Shown here piece after piece: positions 7,839-16,474 of a stretch of 46,341 bases of DNA. The notes beneath the pieces were generated by a model. The model was given only the letters and a program-made list of their open reading frames with translations. It did not search any database and had not been told where the DNA came from. Position 1 is the first letter of the stretch. Every line of letters begins with the position of its first letter. The stretch spans positions 1-46,341 of the forward strand of contig JADLEX010000013.1 in NCBI GenBank assembly GCA_020845895.1, given 5' to 3'. This DNA comes from Deltaproteobacteria bacterium (GTDB taxonomy: Bacteria; Lernaellota; Lernaellaia; JACKCT01). The translations under genes and the position numbers were made by a program.

Positions 7839-9479
7839 GTGACTCGCCGCGGCGCAACGGACGATTCGCGTCCGAACACCGTCTCGCGCCGTTTTCTCCT
7901 CGCGGCGGCGCTCGCTGTGGTGGTCTTCGCGGCAATCATGCCGAATGCCCTGTACTTCGCGTTCGACGCGCGGGCGCTGACCGGCCACGACGCGTACTAT
8001 CTCCAGGGTTTCACGGCCGTGCGCGACATGCCGTGGACGCAGGCCGTCCCACACCTGCTGCAAAGCGACATCCGGTTTCCGTTTCCCTCGCTTGTCCTCA
8101 AGGTCGTCGCCGCCGTCGTTCCCGTTTCGCCCGGTCTCCTGCACGCGATGTGCGTCGTCTCCATCGCGGTGTTTGCCATTTCCGCGTTTCTCCTGGCGGC
8201 ACGTCTGGGAGGTCCGGTCGCCGCGCTCGCGACGGGTCTCTTCGCCTCCGGCGCGCCCGCCGTCGTCGCGTACGGCCGTCAAGTTTTTCTCCAGTTTCAC
8301 ATGCACGCGTTGGTTCTTCCCGCGTTCGTGCTCGCTCTCGGCGACGGCCCGCGCGAACCCGCACCCTGGCGTCGCACGGTCGCGGGATTGCTGGTCGCGG
8401 CGGCCATCGCGACGCATCCGTTCGCCGTCGCCACCGGATTCCCCTTGCTCGTCCTGCTCGCGCTTCATGCATTTCGATCGAAGGGAATCCCGGGGTCGCG
8501 GCGCTGGGACATTGCCGCCCTCGCGTTCCCGGCGGTCTCCGCCGCGTTCATGGCCGGGACGCTGTCGTCGCGCGGGAGTTCTCCTTTTCCCGCGACACCG
8601 CCGGCCGGGAGTGCCCACCCCGGACTCGCCGTGTCGGTTCTGCTGGACGCCGCCGTCAGCCTTGGTCCGGTCGTCGGCGTCGCCATGGCGGCGGCGGCGC
8701 TCGCATTGGCGATTCACGCGATCGCGCGGCGACGACGATTGTCTCGATTCGCCGCGTTTGCGACGGCGTGGTGGTTCGGCCTGATCGTTTGGACGGTGTC
8801 GAAGGGTCTCGGCGAGCCGACGAATACGCTCGCATATGTCTTGCTCGTGGCCGTCGTTTTCGCGAGCGCGGAGAACAGACTTCGAACGTTTCGCCGACGT
8901 CCGATCGCGTTCGCCGCGGCGGTCGCGTTGGTCGGGATCGTCACAGGCGATGCCGCCGTCCGCGCGCGGACCTTCCTCGAAATTCATCCCGTCGTCGCCG
9001 CGAAGCCGACGGCCGACGGAATCGCGCGCGACCTCATCGTGCCGCACCGGCTGAAGATCCGCGTCGAGCCGGACCTGGAGGAATGGGCCGCGAAGACGCT
9101 GGGGGGCCTCGGAAACGACCTGCGTTTCCGGGTCGCGGGTTTACCAGGCGCGAACTCCGTCCGCGAAGATCGCGACCGCGCGATGCTGAAGATCGCGGAT
9201 TTCGCCGAGCTGTTCATTGGGACTCCGCCACGGGCGGTGAACTCGGGCGAAGCCGCGGACGCGGACGTGATCGTGCACTATTCCAACGCGCCCGGACGCG
9301 GGATCTACATGAAGTCGCTCGGCCGTGAGCTTGCCAAGCTGCGGCGCGACGCAAATACGGCCGACCTGAAGTGGCGCGTGTGCTCGACGCCCTACGAGCC
9401 CGGCGACGTCTTCCTGCCTCTTGCGGACGAACGCGGGTTGTCCGCCGTCATCGTTCGAACACGAAATGATCCAAAGTGA
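7839..9479 (+). CDS. Polytopic membrane protein, GT-C glycosyltransferase-like
   Basis: A 546-residue integral membrane protein with roughly ten hydrophobic segments in the first 400 residues and a soluble C-terminal domain of about 150 residues. After the first membrane helix comes ALTGHDAYYLQGF, an acidic motif in the first outer loop like those binding metal or sugar phosphate in GT-C (PMT/ArnT/PIG-M) enzymes. This suggests, but does not prove, a lipid-linked sugar transferase. It starts with GTG, with only a weak GAGGG just upstream. No named family is recognisable with certainty. It may be co-transcribed with the DUF2804 gene. The gene ends one base before a strong hairpin. Confidence 0.65.
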   Translation: MTRRGATDDSRPNTVSRRFLLAAALAVVVFAAIMPNALYFAFDARALTGHDAYYLQGFTAVRDMPWTQAVPHLLQSDIRFPFPSLVLKVVAAVVPVSPGLLHAMCVVSIAVFAISAFLLAARLGGPVAALATGLFASGAPAVVAYGRQVFLQFHMHALVLPAFVLALGDGPREPAPWRRTVAGLLVAAAIATHPFAVATGFPLLVLLALHAFRSKGIPGSRRWDIAALAFPAVSAAFMAGTLSSRGSSPFPATPPAGSAHPGLAVSVLLDAAVSLGPVVGVAMAAAALALAIHAIARRRRLSRFAAFATAWWFGLIVWTVSKGLGEPTNTLAYVLLVAVVFASAENRLRTFRRRPIAFAAAVALVGIVTGDAAVRARTFLEIHPVVAAKPTADGIARDLIVPHRLKIRVEPDLEEWAAKTLGGLGNDLRFRVAGLPGANSVREDRDRAMLKIADFAELFIGTPPRAVNSGEAADADVIVHYSNAPGRGIYMKSLGRELAKLRRDANTADLKWRVCSTPYEPGDVFLPLADERGLSAVIVRTRNDPK

Positions 9480-9480
9480 A

Positions 9481-9502
9481 CGCCCGCCGTTTCCGGCGGG
9501 CG
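9481..9502. terminator. Hairpin between convergent genes
   Basis: A perfect 8-bp stem CGCCCGCC/GGCGGGCG with a 6-nt loop GTTTCC begins one base after the stop codon at 9479. There is no U-tract on either side. It lies between convergent genes, so it may stop transcription from both directions or act as a Rho-assisted roadblock. Confidence 0.6.
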
Positions 9503-9531
9503 ATCTCGTCGTGAATTCGGGTTAAGGACGA

Positions 9532-10287
9532 TCAGTAGCTGATGAGCAGCGCCTCTTCGTCCACGGCGAGGCCGATGCCGCGCACGTACACCTTTTCGTC
9601 CGCGCCGCAGCCTTCCAGCGGGTTGAAGTCCATCACCGTCATCGTGTCGTCGAAGTCGCCCGCCGGCGTGCTGATCGCCTCGCCGAAGCCGTCGACCGCG
9701 CCCATGTCCTCCGCGGTGCCGAGAGCGTACTCCTGATAGTACGCATCGCCGACCTGCGGGTTCGCGGGCATGATGATCCCCGGCGACGCGCCGTCTTCGC
9801 CCGCGCGCCATTCGTCTTCCGCGGGCTGAGGCTCGCCGTCCTCGTAGTCGGTGACGCTCTCGCCGAAGTAGCACACCGTGCCGTCGGGCGCCTGTGCGAA
9901 AAAGTTCCGCGAGATCTCGACGAGTTCGCCGTCCTCGTACTCCGTTTCGGTCATCACGCGCGTCGTCACGCCCGCGACCTCTTCCGTCTCATCGAGCACA
10001 TCGATCTCGACGCGGATCGCCGTGCCGTCCTCGTCGCCTTCCAAAACGAGCGATGCGCCGACCTCGAGCGGGAACCACTCGTTGTCGATCGTCAGCGAAA
10101 ATGGGCCGGCCCCCGGGTCGCACACGGCGATGTCGACCGTCGGCTCGGGGCACTCACCGTCGTCATCGTCATCGTCATCGTCGTCGTCGTCACCCGCGCT
10201 GTCGTCATCGTCATCGCCACCGCAACCGGACACCATCGCCGCAATCGCGATGGCGACGAGAGCCATCCACATGTGTGAGTGTTCCAT
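9532..10287 (-). CDS. Acidic-linker lipoprotein, unknown function
   Basis: A 251-residue predicted lipoprotein. The signal peptide MEHSHMWMALVAIAIAAMVSGC ends at lipobox Cys22, and the mature chain begins GGDDDDDSAGDDDDD, including an uninterrupted run of eleven Asp encoded by alternating GAC/GAT. The remaining 200 residues contain WFPLEVGASLVLEGDEDG and later a pattern of beta strands with many acidic residues, consistent with a secreted beta-sandwich domain. Cys residues near EGCGADEKVYV and TVCYFGE may pair. An AGGAGGT ribosome site lies about 6 nt before the ATG, which is why the longer frame to 10455 was rejected. I do not recognise a functional family. The Asp run may space the domain from the outer membrane. 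Confidence 0.82.
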   Translation of the reverse strand: MEHSHMWMALVAIAIAAMVSGCGGDDDDDSAGDDDDDDDDDDDGECPEPTVDIAVCDPGAGPFSLTIDNEWFPLEVGASLVLEGDEDGTAIRVEIDVLDETEEVAGVTTRVMTETEYEDGELVEISRNFFAQAPDGTVCYFGESVTDYEDGEPQPAEDEWRAGEDGASPGIIMPANPQVGDAYYQEYALGTAEDMGAVDGFGEAISTPAGDFDDTMTVMDFNPLEGCGADEKVYVRGIGLAVDEEALLISY

Positions 10288-10435
10288 GGCCGCACCTCCT
10301 GTGAGATCTGCCCGCACGTTATGGGAGAGGGTCCATCGTGCGCCTTGTTCGGTCTGAAATCCATGATCGTCCTTACGCCCTTGATTTCGCCGCCGCGCCG
10401 GTGAAAGATCCCGCTTCCAGCCCCTCGGGGAGTTC

Positions 10436-11485
10436 ATGTCGCGCGCGCTCATCACCGGATCGTCGGGCCTGATCGGCTCCGAAGCCGTCTGTTATTTCGA
10501 CGCACTCGGCTGGGAAACCGTCGGCGTCGATAACAACATGCGCATGGACTTTTTCGGCCCCGGCGGAGACACCCGGCCACGGCGCGAAGAACTGGTGCGC
10601 ATCGCGCGCGGCTTCGCCCACCGCGATCTCGACATCCGCGACCGCGACGCCGTGTCACGCCTCATCGCCGACCTGCGTCCCGATCTCATCGTCCACTGCG
10701 CGGCGCAGCCCTCGCACGATCTGGCCAAGAACCGGCCCTTCGACGACTTCGATGTCAACGCCGTCGGCACGCTCAACCTGCTCGAAGCCGCCCGTCGGCA
10801 CGCGCCGGACGCGGTGTTTTGCCACATGAGCACCAACAAGGTGTACGGCGACGCGCCCAACGCGCTTGCTCTCGTCGAACTCGAAACGCGGTTCGATTTT
10901 GCGGACCAGCGCTACCGCGACGGCATCGCCGAAGACTTTTCCATCGACCATTCCACGCACAGCCTTTTCGGCGCGTCCAAAGTTGCGGCCGACGTCATGG
11001 TGCAGGAGTACGGGCGCTATTTCGGCATGAAGACCGCGTGTTTTCGCGGCGGATGTCTGACCGGCCCGGCGCACGCCGGGGTCGAGCTGCACGGCTTTCT
11101 CGCCTATCTCGCCAAGGTCGCCGTCACGGGCGGGACCTACCGGATCTTCGGCTACAAGGGCAAGCAGGTGCGCGACAACATCCACAGCCTCGACGTCTGC
11201 CGCGCGTTCCACTCCTTCTATGAAAACCCGCGCCCGGGCGAGGTCTACAATCTCGGCGGCGGGCGCGAAAACTCGGTTTCGGTGATCGAGGCGATCGCGC
11301 GCTTCGAGGCGCTGACGGGTCGGAAAATCGACACGGTGTACATCGACGAAAACCGCGTCGGCGACCACATCTGCTACATCTCCGACCTCACGCGCCTGCG
11401 CACGCACTTTCCCGGTTGGGACATCACGGTCGGTCTCGACGAAATCTTCCGCCAATTGGTCGAGGGGGCGCGGGCGAAAGCCTGA
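10436..11485 (+). CDS. NAD-dependent epimerase/dehydratase, CDP-paratose/tyvelose 2-epimerase-like
   Basis: A 349-residue extended short-chain dehydrogenase acting on nucleotide sugars. The NAD-binding motif is [10 protein letters not shown] (7-16); the 90s carry HCAAQPSHD and the active-site Ser/Thr is in MSTNKVYGD (131-139). The usual catalytic YxxxK is replaced by FGASK (Phe178, Lys182), a marked deviation from RfbE-type 2-epimerases. C-terminal [19 protein letters not shown] is the standard sugar-binding tail. A GGGGAG ribosome site lies 3-4 nt before the ATG. It sits alone between an acidic lipoprotein and a terminator. Proposed role: making a deoxy-sugar for a surface glycan. Substrate is not predictable, and the Phe substitution could mean altered chemistry or a subfamily in which another residue does the job. 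Confidence 0.83.
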   Translation: MSRALITGSSGLIGSEAVCYFDALGWETVGVDNNMRMDFFGPGGDTRPRREELVRIARGFAHRDLDIRDRDAVSRLIADLRPDLIVHCAAQPSHDLAKNRPFDDFDVNAVGTLNLLEAARRHAPDAVFCHMSTNKVYGDAPNALALVELETRFDFADQRYRDGIAEDFSIDHSTHSLFGASKVAADVMVQEYGRYFGMKTACFRGGCLTGPAHAGVELHGFLAYLAKVAVTGGTYRIFGYKGKQVRDNIHSLDVCRAFHSFYENPRPGEVYNLGGGRENSVSVIEAIARFEALTGRKIDTVYIDENRVGDHICYISDLTRLRTHFPGWDITVGLDEIFRQLVEGARAKA

Positions 11486-11600
11486 AACCGCCGCGCGGCG
11501 CCCGTTACACGACGGGATCGAACGGTCGGGCTCGCCGTTCGTGTTAAAACGACATGGACATGCATTTTTCTGTTGATTTTCGACCCGAAATGGCGCAAGA

Positions 11601-11633
11601 AAAGGCCGTCCGAGCCCGCGCGGGACGGCCTTT
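11601..11633 (+). terminator. Rho-independent terminator after the epimerase gene
   Basis: A perfect 11-bp stem AAAGGCCGTCC/GGACGGCCTTT with an 11-nt loop. It is flanked by an A-run on the left and TTT on the right, so it can work in both directions. It lies 115 nt downstream of the epimerase stop. The rest of the 293-nt gap (11486-11778) shows no gene; the promoter of gdhA should be in its right half. Confidence 0.8.
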
Positions 11634-11778
11634 CGGGGCGGCGCACCGGCGGTTCACGGTCTTTTTCTGGTCTTCGATCCTTCCGATTTTCTTCCGGGGT
11701 TCGTCAGCCATTGCGTCGGTCCGCATTTGGGCAAGACCGGCGTGAAAATCTTCAACCAACGAGTGTGGGGGTGGGCAG

Positions 11779-13122
11779 ATGCCGCAGACGGTCGATACCT
11801 TCATGGAGCAGGTGATCGCCAGGAATCCGGGCGAGAAGGAATTTCATCAAGCCGTGCGGGAGGTGGTCGAGTCGATCTGGCCGGTGATCGAGCGCAATCC
11901 GCGCTACCGGGCCGGCAAGATTCTGGAACGCATCGTCGAGCCGGAGCGCGTCGTCATGTTCCGCGTGCCGTGGATGGACGACCAGGGCGAGATCCGCGTC
12001 AACCGGGGATTCCGCATCGAGATGTCGAGCGCCATCGGCCCGTACAAGGGCGGGCTGCGTTTCCACCCGAGCGTCAACCTCGGCATCCTGAAGTTCCTCG
12101 CCTTCGAGCAGGTCTTTAAGAACAGCTTGACGACGCTGCCGATGGGCGGTGGCAAGGGCGGCTCCGATTTCGATCCCAAGGGCAAGAGCGACAACGAGGT
12201 CATGCGCTTCTGCCAGTCGTTCATGATGGAACTGTTCCGTCATATCGGTCCTGACACCGACGTGCCCGCGGGCGACATCGGCGTGGGCGGTCGCGAAATC
12301 GGCTTCCTCTACGGCATGTACAAAAAGCTGCGCAACGAATTCACCGGCGTGCTCACGGGCAAGGGACGCAACTGGGGCGGCTCGCTGATCCGGCCCGAGG
12401 CGACCGGCTACGGCACGGTGTATTTTGCGCAGGAGATGCTCGCGACGCGCGGCCAGGACTTCAAGGGCAAGCGCGTGCTTGTGTCTGGTTCGGGCAACGT
12501 GGCGCAGTACGCGTGCGAGAAGGTCAACGAGCTGGGCGGCAAAGTGCTCACGCTCTCCGACTCCAACGGTTCGATCGTGGACGAGGACGGAATCGACAAC
12601 GACAAGCTCGCGTTCGTCATGCACCTCAAGAACGATCTGCGCGGGCGCATCAAGGATTACGTGAAGCAGTATCCCAAGGCGAAGTTCCTCGACGGCCAGC
12701 GGCCTTGGGGCGTGCCGTGCGACATCGCGCTACCCTGTGCCACCGAGAACGAAGTGAATGGCGACGAAGCGAAAACGCTGCTCGCCAACGGGTGCGTGTG
12801 CGTGGCCGAGGGCGCGAACATGCCGTCCGATCCCGACGCGATTGAGCATTACCTCGACGCGAAGATCCTGTACGGTCTCGGCAAGGCGGCGAACGCCGGC
12901 GGCGTGGCCGTGTCGGGCCTCGAAATGTCGCAAAACTCCATGCGTTTGGGCTGGGGTCGCGCCGAGGTGGACAGCCGCCTGCACGAGATCATGCGCAACA
13001 TCCACGCGGCGTGCGTGAAGTACGGCAAGGACGACGACGGGTACGTGAACTACGTCAAGGGCGCGAACATCGCCGGCTTCATCAAGGTCGCCGATTCCAT
13101 GCTCGATCAGGGCCTCGTGTAA
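11779..13122 (+). CDS. gdhA: NADP-specific glutamate dehydrogenase
   Basis: A 447-residue glutamate dehydrogenase of the hexameric, about 450-residue type, which interconverts 2-oxoglutarate plus ammonium with glutamate in the cytoplasm. The glutamate site reads GPYKGGLRFHPSVN (88-101), the catalytic lysine is in PMGGGKGGSDFDPKGK (Lys126) and the catalytic Asp is in PAGDIGVGGRE (Asp166). The Rossmann motif is VSGSGNVAQYA, followed by LSDSNGSI. That context after the strand, without an Asp/Glu directly at the end of strand two, fits the NADP-dependent branch. A purine-rich GGGGGTGGGC precedes the ATG. It is likely used for ammonium assimilation; a glutamate-synthase-like small subunit lies nearby on the other strand. 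Its last five codons are nearly duplicated just downstream. Confidence 0.95.
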   Translation: MPQTVDTFMEQVIARNPGEKEFHQAVREVVESIWPVIERNPRYRAGKILERIVEPERVVMFRVPWMDDQGEIRVNRGFRIEMSSAIGPYKGGLRFHPSVNLGILKFLAFEQVFKNSLTTLPMGGGKGGSDFDPKGKSDNEVMRFCQSFMMELFRHIGPDTDVPAGDIGVGGREIGFLYGMYKKLRNEFTGVLTGKGRNWGGSLIRPEATGYGTVYFAQEMLATRGQDFKGKRVLVSGSGNVAQYACEKVNELGGKVLTLSDSNGSIVDEDGIDNDKLAFVMHLKNDLRGRIKDYVKQYPKAKFLDGQRPWGVPCDIALPCATENEVNGDEAKTLLANGCVCVAEGANMPSDPDAIEHYLDAKILYGLGKAANAGGVAVSGLEMSQNSMRLGWGRAEVDSRLHEIMRNIHAACVKYGKDDDGYVNYVKGANIAGFIKVADSMLDQGLV

Positions 13123-13164
13123 TCGTTGAACGATCAGGGTCTCGTCTGATTCCCGAATCCCCGC

Positions 13165-13232
13165 GAAAACACCGAAGGCCGGGCAAACCGCCCGGCCTGA
13201 AAACACCGAAGGCCGGGCAAACCGCCCGGCCT
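13165..13232 (+). terminator. Tandem duplicated terminator after gdhA
   Basis: A 34-bp unit (13165-13198) is repeated exactly at 13199-13232. Each unit starts GAAAACACCG and contains a 9-bp perfect stem AGGCCGGGC/GCCCGGCCT with loop AAACC. The second copy is followed by TTTT, making a full intrinsic terminator. The first copy lacks the U-tract. The stems also serve the convergent TetR gene. Confidence 0.85.
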
Positions 13233-13261
13233 TTTTCGTTTAGTGCGTCGATTCGTTCGCG

Positions 13262-13882
13262 CTACGCGTTGGCTGCCGATCGGTGAACCACCGCGGGCTC
13301 GCCCAGCAGCAGGTTCAGGTAGCGGCGGAAGTGGTCGATGTTGTTCGCGAGGATCATCGGGTCGCCGAACGCCTTGAACTGAATCAACGAGCCCTCGACG
13401 AGGCCGACGAATTCGCGCGCGAGTTCGTCGGCGGGCATCGCCGCGCGCGGCGGGTAGGCATGGGTCACGTCGCGGATCATCGCAGCCACCATGTCGGTCC
13501 AACCGCCGAGCGCGCCGGCGCAGATGTCGCGAAACGGCTTGTGGTGGTACGAGCGCTCCAGCGTGAACATCGCCACGAGGCAGCCCCGGGCGATCTTCGG
13601 GTCCGTCGCCATGCCCTTGGCGTGTTCCAGATAGCCCCAGAGCTTCGCGAGCGGATCGGTCTCGGCCATGAATGGCGCCGCCGCGATGCTCTCGGCGAAT
13701 TCGCGCGCGAAGACATCGAGCGCCGCCACCGCCACCGCTTCCTTGCTCTCGAAATGATGGAAAAAGGCGCCCTTGGTGACCCCGGTCGCCTGACAGATCA
13801 TGTCCACCGATGTCGCCGCGTAGCCGTGCGTCTGCATCAAGCTCGTCGTCGACGCGAGAATCCGTTCGCGTGTCCCGATCAT
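13262..13882 (-). CDS. TetR/AcrR family transcriptional regulator
   Basis: A 206-residue TetR-type repressor. The N-terminal helix-turn-helix reads TRERILASTTSLMQTHGYAA then a recognition region ending GVTKGAFFHHFESKEAV (about 34-50), the classic TetR pattern. The C-terminal ligand domain carries GCLVAMFTLE and resembles the TetR_C group found in AcuR/NemR-like regulators. I start at the ATG of MIGTRERIL because GAGGTGAGGAGA lies directly upstream; an ATG 10 codons earlier (13912) is possible. It probably controls itself or a neighbour. The divergent side faces no gene closely, so the target is unknown. Confidence 0.9.
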   Translation of the reverse strand: MIGTRERILASTTSLMQTHGYAATSVDMICQATGVTKGAFFHHFESKEAVAVAALDVFAREFAESIAAAPFMAETDPLAKLWGYLEHAKGMATDPKIARGCLVAMFTLERSYHHKPFRDICAGALGGWTDMVAAMIRDVTHAYPPRAAMPADELAREFVGLVEGSLIQFKAFGDPMILANNIDHFRRYLNLLLGEPAVVHRSAANA

Positions 13883-14011
13883 TCTCCTCACCTCATCCTT
13901 CCGCTGCCGCAAAACATCCGCAATTCAAGGCGTAAAGGCTAGCACAATCGAATACGTGCGCCAATGCCAATTGTCAGGTCGGGGCAGCGCACTTCAGGTG
14001 AAGCGAGACGC

Positions 14012-15448
14012 TCACGCCGTCGCGGCCGGCTCGTCCTCCACGGGATCGGGGATGCCGCGCAGGTCGCGGTCAATCGCCCGGGCGGCGCTCTTGCCCGCGC
14101 CCATCGCGAGAATCACCGTCGCCGCGCCGAGCACGATGTCGCCGCCCGCGTAGACGCCCTTCTTTGATGTGCGCCCGAACTTGTCCGCGCGGATGGTGCC
14201 GCGTTTCGTGGTCGCGATGTCGGCGGTCGTCTGCGCGATCAGCGGATTTGGGCCGTTACCGATCGCCACGACGATGACATCTGCGGGCAGGAAGAATTCC
14301 GAGCCCTCGATGACGACGGGTCGCCGTCGGCCCGAGTCGTCGGGCTCGCCGAGCTGCATGCGCACACACGTCATGCCGCGCGCCCAGCCGTTTTCATCCG
14401 ACTCGAAGCGCGTCGGTGCGCACAGATACTCGAAACGCACCCCCTCCTGCTCGGCGTGGTGGATCTCCTCGTTGCGCGCGGGCATCTCCTCGCGGGAGCG
14501 GCGATACACCAGACTCACCTCGCGCGACCCGAGGCGCAGCGCGGTGCGCGCCGCGTCCATCGCCACGTTGCCGCCGCCGATGACGGCCACGCGGTCGCCG
14601 CGCAGCACGGGCGTGTCGGCGTTCGGGAAATCGTAGGCGCGCATGAGGTTACTGCGCGTGAGGTATTCATTGGCCGAATAGATGCCGATGGCGTTTTCGC
14701 CGGGCAACCCCATGAAATACGGCAGCCCCGCGCCGGTGCCGACGAAGACCGCCGAGTATCCTTGCTCCAGCAGTTCGTCCACGGTGTCGAGCTTGCCGAT
14801 CACGTGGTTGTAGCGGAACTCCACGCCCATCGACGCGACGTAATCGACCTCGGCCTGTACGATCGACTTGGGCAGGCGGAACTCGGGGATGCCGTAGATG
14901 AGCACGCCGCCCGCCTTGTGGAACGCCTCGAAGATCGTCACGTCGTAGCCCATGCGCGCGAGATCGGCCGCGCACGTCAGCCCCGCCGGACCCGAGCCGA
15001 CGATGGCGATGCGGTGGCCGTTTCGTGCGGCGGGCGCCGATTTCGCGTCGCCGTTCGATCCGTTTTGCCCGCGCTCCCAGTCGGCGAGGAAGCGCTCGAG
15101 GTTGCCGATCGCCACCGGGCGCTTTTTCTTGCCCAGCAGGCACTGCTCCTCGCACTGCGTCTCCTGCGGGCACACGCGTCCGCAGATGGCGGGCAGGCCG
15201 TTGGTGTTCTTGATGATGCCGATCGCGTCCGCGAACTTGCCCGCCTCGACCGCGAGCAGAAACGAGCGGATGTCCACCTCGACGGGGCAGCCGTCCATGC
15301 AGGTCGGCGTCTTGCATTGCAAACAGCGGCTCGCCTCGGCCATCGCCTGCTCGGCGTCATAGCCGAAGGGCACTTCCTGAAAATTTCCGACTCGGACGGC
15401 CGCGTCCTGCTCGGCCATGGAATGTCGATCGATCTTGACGCGCGGCAT
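14012..15448 (-). CDS. NfnL/SudA-like NADPH oxidoreductase, glutamate synthase small-subunit type
   Basis: A 478-residue flavo-iron-sulfur protein. The N-terminus carries two Cys clusters: CLQCKTPTCMDGC (Cys42, 45, 50, 54) and the group Cys89, 93, 99, 103 (CGRVCPQETQCEEQC), the pattern for two [4Fe-4S] clusters of the GltD/NfnL family. FAD binding follows at GSGPAGLTCA (151-160), and NADPH binding at VIGGGNVAMDAART. The gene begins one base after the stop of the partner gene, with GGGGGGA as ribosome site. With that partner it makes a complete NfnSL (NADH-dependent ferredoxin:NADP+ oxidoreductase) or SudAB-like complex, moving electrons between NAD(P)H and ferredoxin or sulfide. No GltB large subunit is present, so a glutamate synthase role is less likely. 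Confidence 0.9.
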   Translation of the reverse strand: MPRVKIDRHSMAEQDAAVRVGNFQEVPFGYDAEQAMAEASRCLQCKTPTCMDGCPVEVDIRSFLLAVEAGKFADAIGIIKNTNGLPAICGRVCPQETQCEEQCLLGKKKRPVAIGNLERFLADWERGQNGSNGDAKSAPAARNGHRIAIVGSGPAGLTCAADLARMGYDVTIFEAFHKAGGVLIYGIPEFRLPKSIVQAEVDYVASMGVEFRYNHVIGKLDTVDELLEQGYSAVFVGTGAGLPYFMGLPGENAIGIYSANEYLTRSNLMRAYDFPNADTPVLRGDRVAVIGGGNVAMDAARTALRLGSREVSLVYRRSREEMPARNEEIHHAEQEGVRFEYLCAPTRFESDENGWARGMTCVRMQLGEPDDSGRRRPVVIEGSEFFLPADVIVVAIGNGPNPLIAQTTADIATTKRGTIRADKFGRTSKKGVYAGGDIVLGAATVILAMGAGKSAARAIDRDLRGIPDPVEDEPAATA

Positions 15449-15449
15449 C

Positions 15450-16349
15450 TCAGCGTCCCCCCAGCCCAATGCGGCAGTCGTGTGCCTCGAGCGCGCGGCG
15501 CTCGTATTCGCGATATGACGCGAGACGCTTTTGCAGCTCGTCGAAATCGACGCCCCAGCCGTCGAACTCCGGGCCGTCCACGCAGCAGAACTTCGTCTCG
15601 GCGTTTACCGTCACGCGGCAACCGCCGCACATGCCCGTGCCGTCCACCATCACCGGGTTCAGACTTACAGTCGCGGCGATGCCGTGCTTTTTCGCCACGG
15701 CCACGGTCGCTTTCATCATCGGCACCGGGCCGATGGCGAAGACGTGTCCGTAGCGCTCGCCCGCCGCGATGCGTTCGTCGAGCAGCCCGCTCACGAATCC
15801 GTGGTAACCGAGGCTTCCGTCGTCGGTGCAAAACAGCACGCGGTCGCTCGCTTGCGCCATTTCGCCGCCGAGGATCAGCAGGTCCTTGGTGCGCGCGCCG
15901 ATGATGGTGTCCACCTCGTTGCCCGCCGCGCGCAGCGCCTGCGCGATCGGATACATCGGCGCGGTGCCGATACCACCGCACACGCACGCCACGCGCCCCC
16001 ACGGCTCGATGTGCGTGGGCAGGCCGAGCGGCCCGGCGACATCGAGCAGCCGGTCGCCCGCGCGAAGCTGCGCGAGCTTCGAGGTGGTCAGACCGACGAC
16101 CTGCCAAACAATCGTCAGCGTGCCCTCGTTCGGGTCGGCGTCGGCGATGGTGAGCGGAATGCGTTCGCCGTCCGCATCGACGCGCAGCAGGATGAACTGC
16201 CCGGCCCGCCGCTTGCGGGCGATGGCCGGCGCGACGAAGCGCATGCGGTGAATCAGGCCGGGGACGAGGGCCTCGGTTTCGATGATCGTGCCGGCGGGGC
16301 CTGGACCGGGGGTTGCGCCGGGAAGATCGGCGCGAGACGCGGTGACCAT
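15450..16349 (-). CDS. NfnS/SudB-like FAD/NAD-binding ferredoxin reductase subunit
   Basis: A 299-residue member of the dihydroorotate dehydrogenase electron-transfer subunit (PyrK) family, as found in NfnS/SudB. The beta-barrel FAD domain includes RIPLTIADAD (63-72). The NAD site is CVCGGIGTAPMYPIAQALR (122-140). The C-terminal [2Fe-2S] motif is MCGGCRVTVN with Cys241 and Cys244, followed by KFCCVDGPEFDG (253-264). Those cysteines and the DGPEF sequence are the family hallmark. The ATG at 16349 is preferred because the barrel begins soon after it; the longer frame to 16613 is antisense to a neighbouring gene and lacks similarity. The ribosome site is weak (GGGATG). It is first in a two-gene operon with the larger subunit. 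Confidence 0.88.
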   Translation of the reverse strand: MVTASRADLPGATPGPGPAGTIIETEALVPGLIHRMRFVAPAIARKRRAGQFILLRVDADGERIPLTIADADPNEGTLTIVWQVVGLTTSKLAQLRAGDRLLDVAGPLGLPTHIEPWGRVACVCGGIGTAPMYPIAQALRAAGNEVDTIIGARTKDLLILGGEMAQASDRVLFCTDDGSLGYHGFVSGLLDERIAAGERYGHVFAIGPVPMMKATVAVAKKHGIAATVSLNPVMVDGTGMCGGCRVTVNAETKFCCVDGPEFDGWGVDFDELQKRLASYREYERRALEAHDCRIGLGGR

Positions 16350-16474
16350 GGAAACATCCCATCGGGGTTCGGCCCAAAACGGCCGAAAAAAGTTGGCGGC
16401 ATTTTGGCCGCGAAGCCCCGAAAGGTCAACGAAAATCGTAATATTTGTAACGGACGAATCGCCGCGAGGCGCGG

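Noticed and set aside
13165-13232. CRISPR-like direct repeats
   Set aside because: The two 34-bp copies are adjacent with no spacer and each forms a terminator hairpin.
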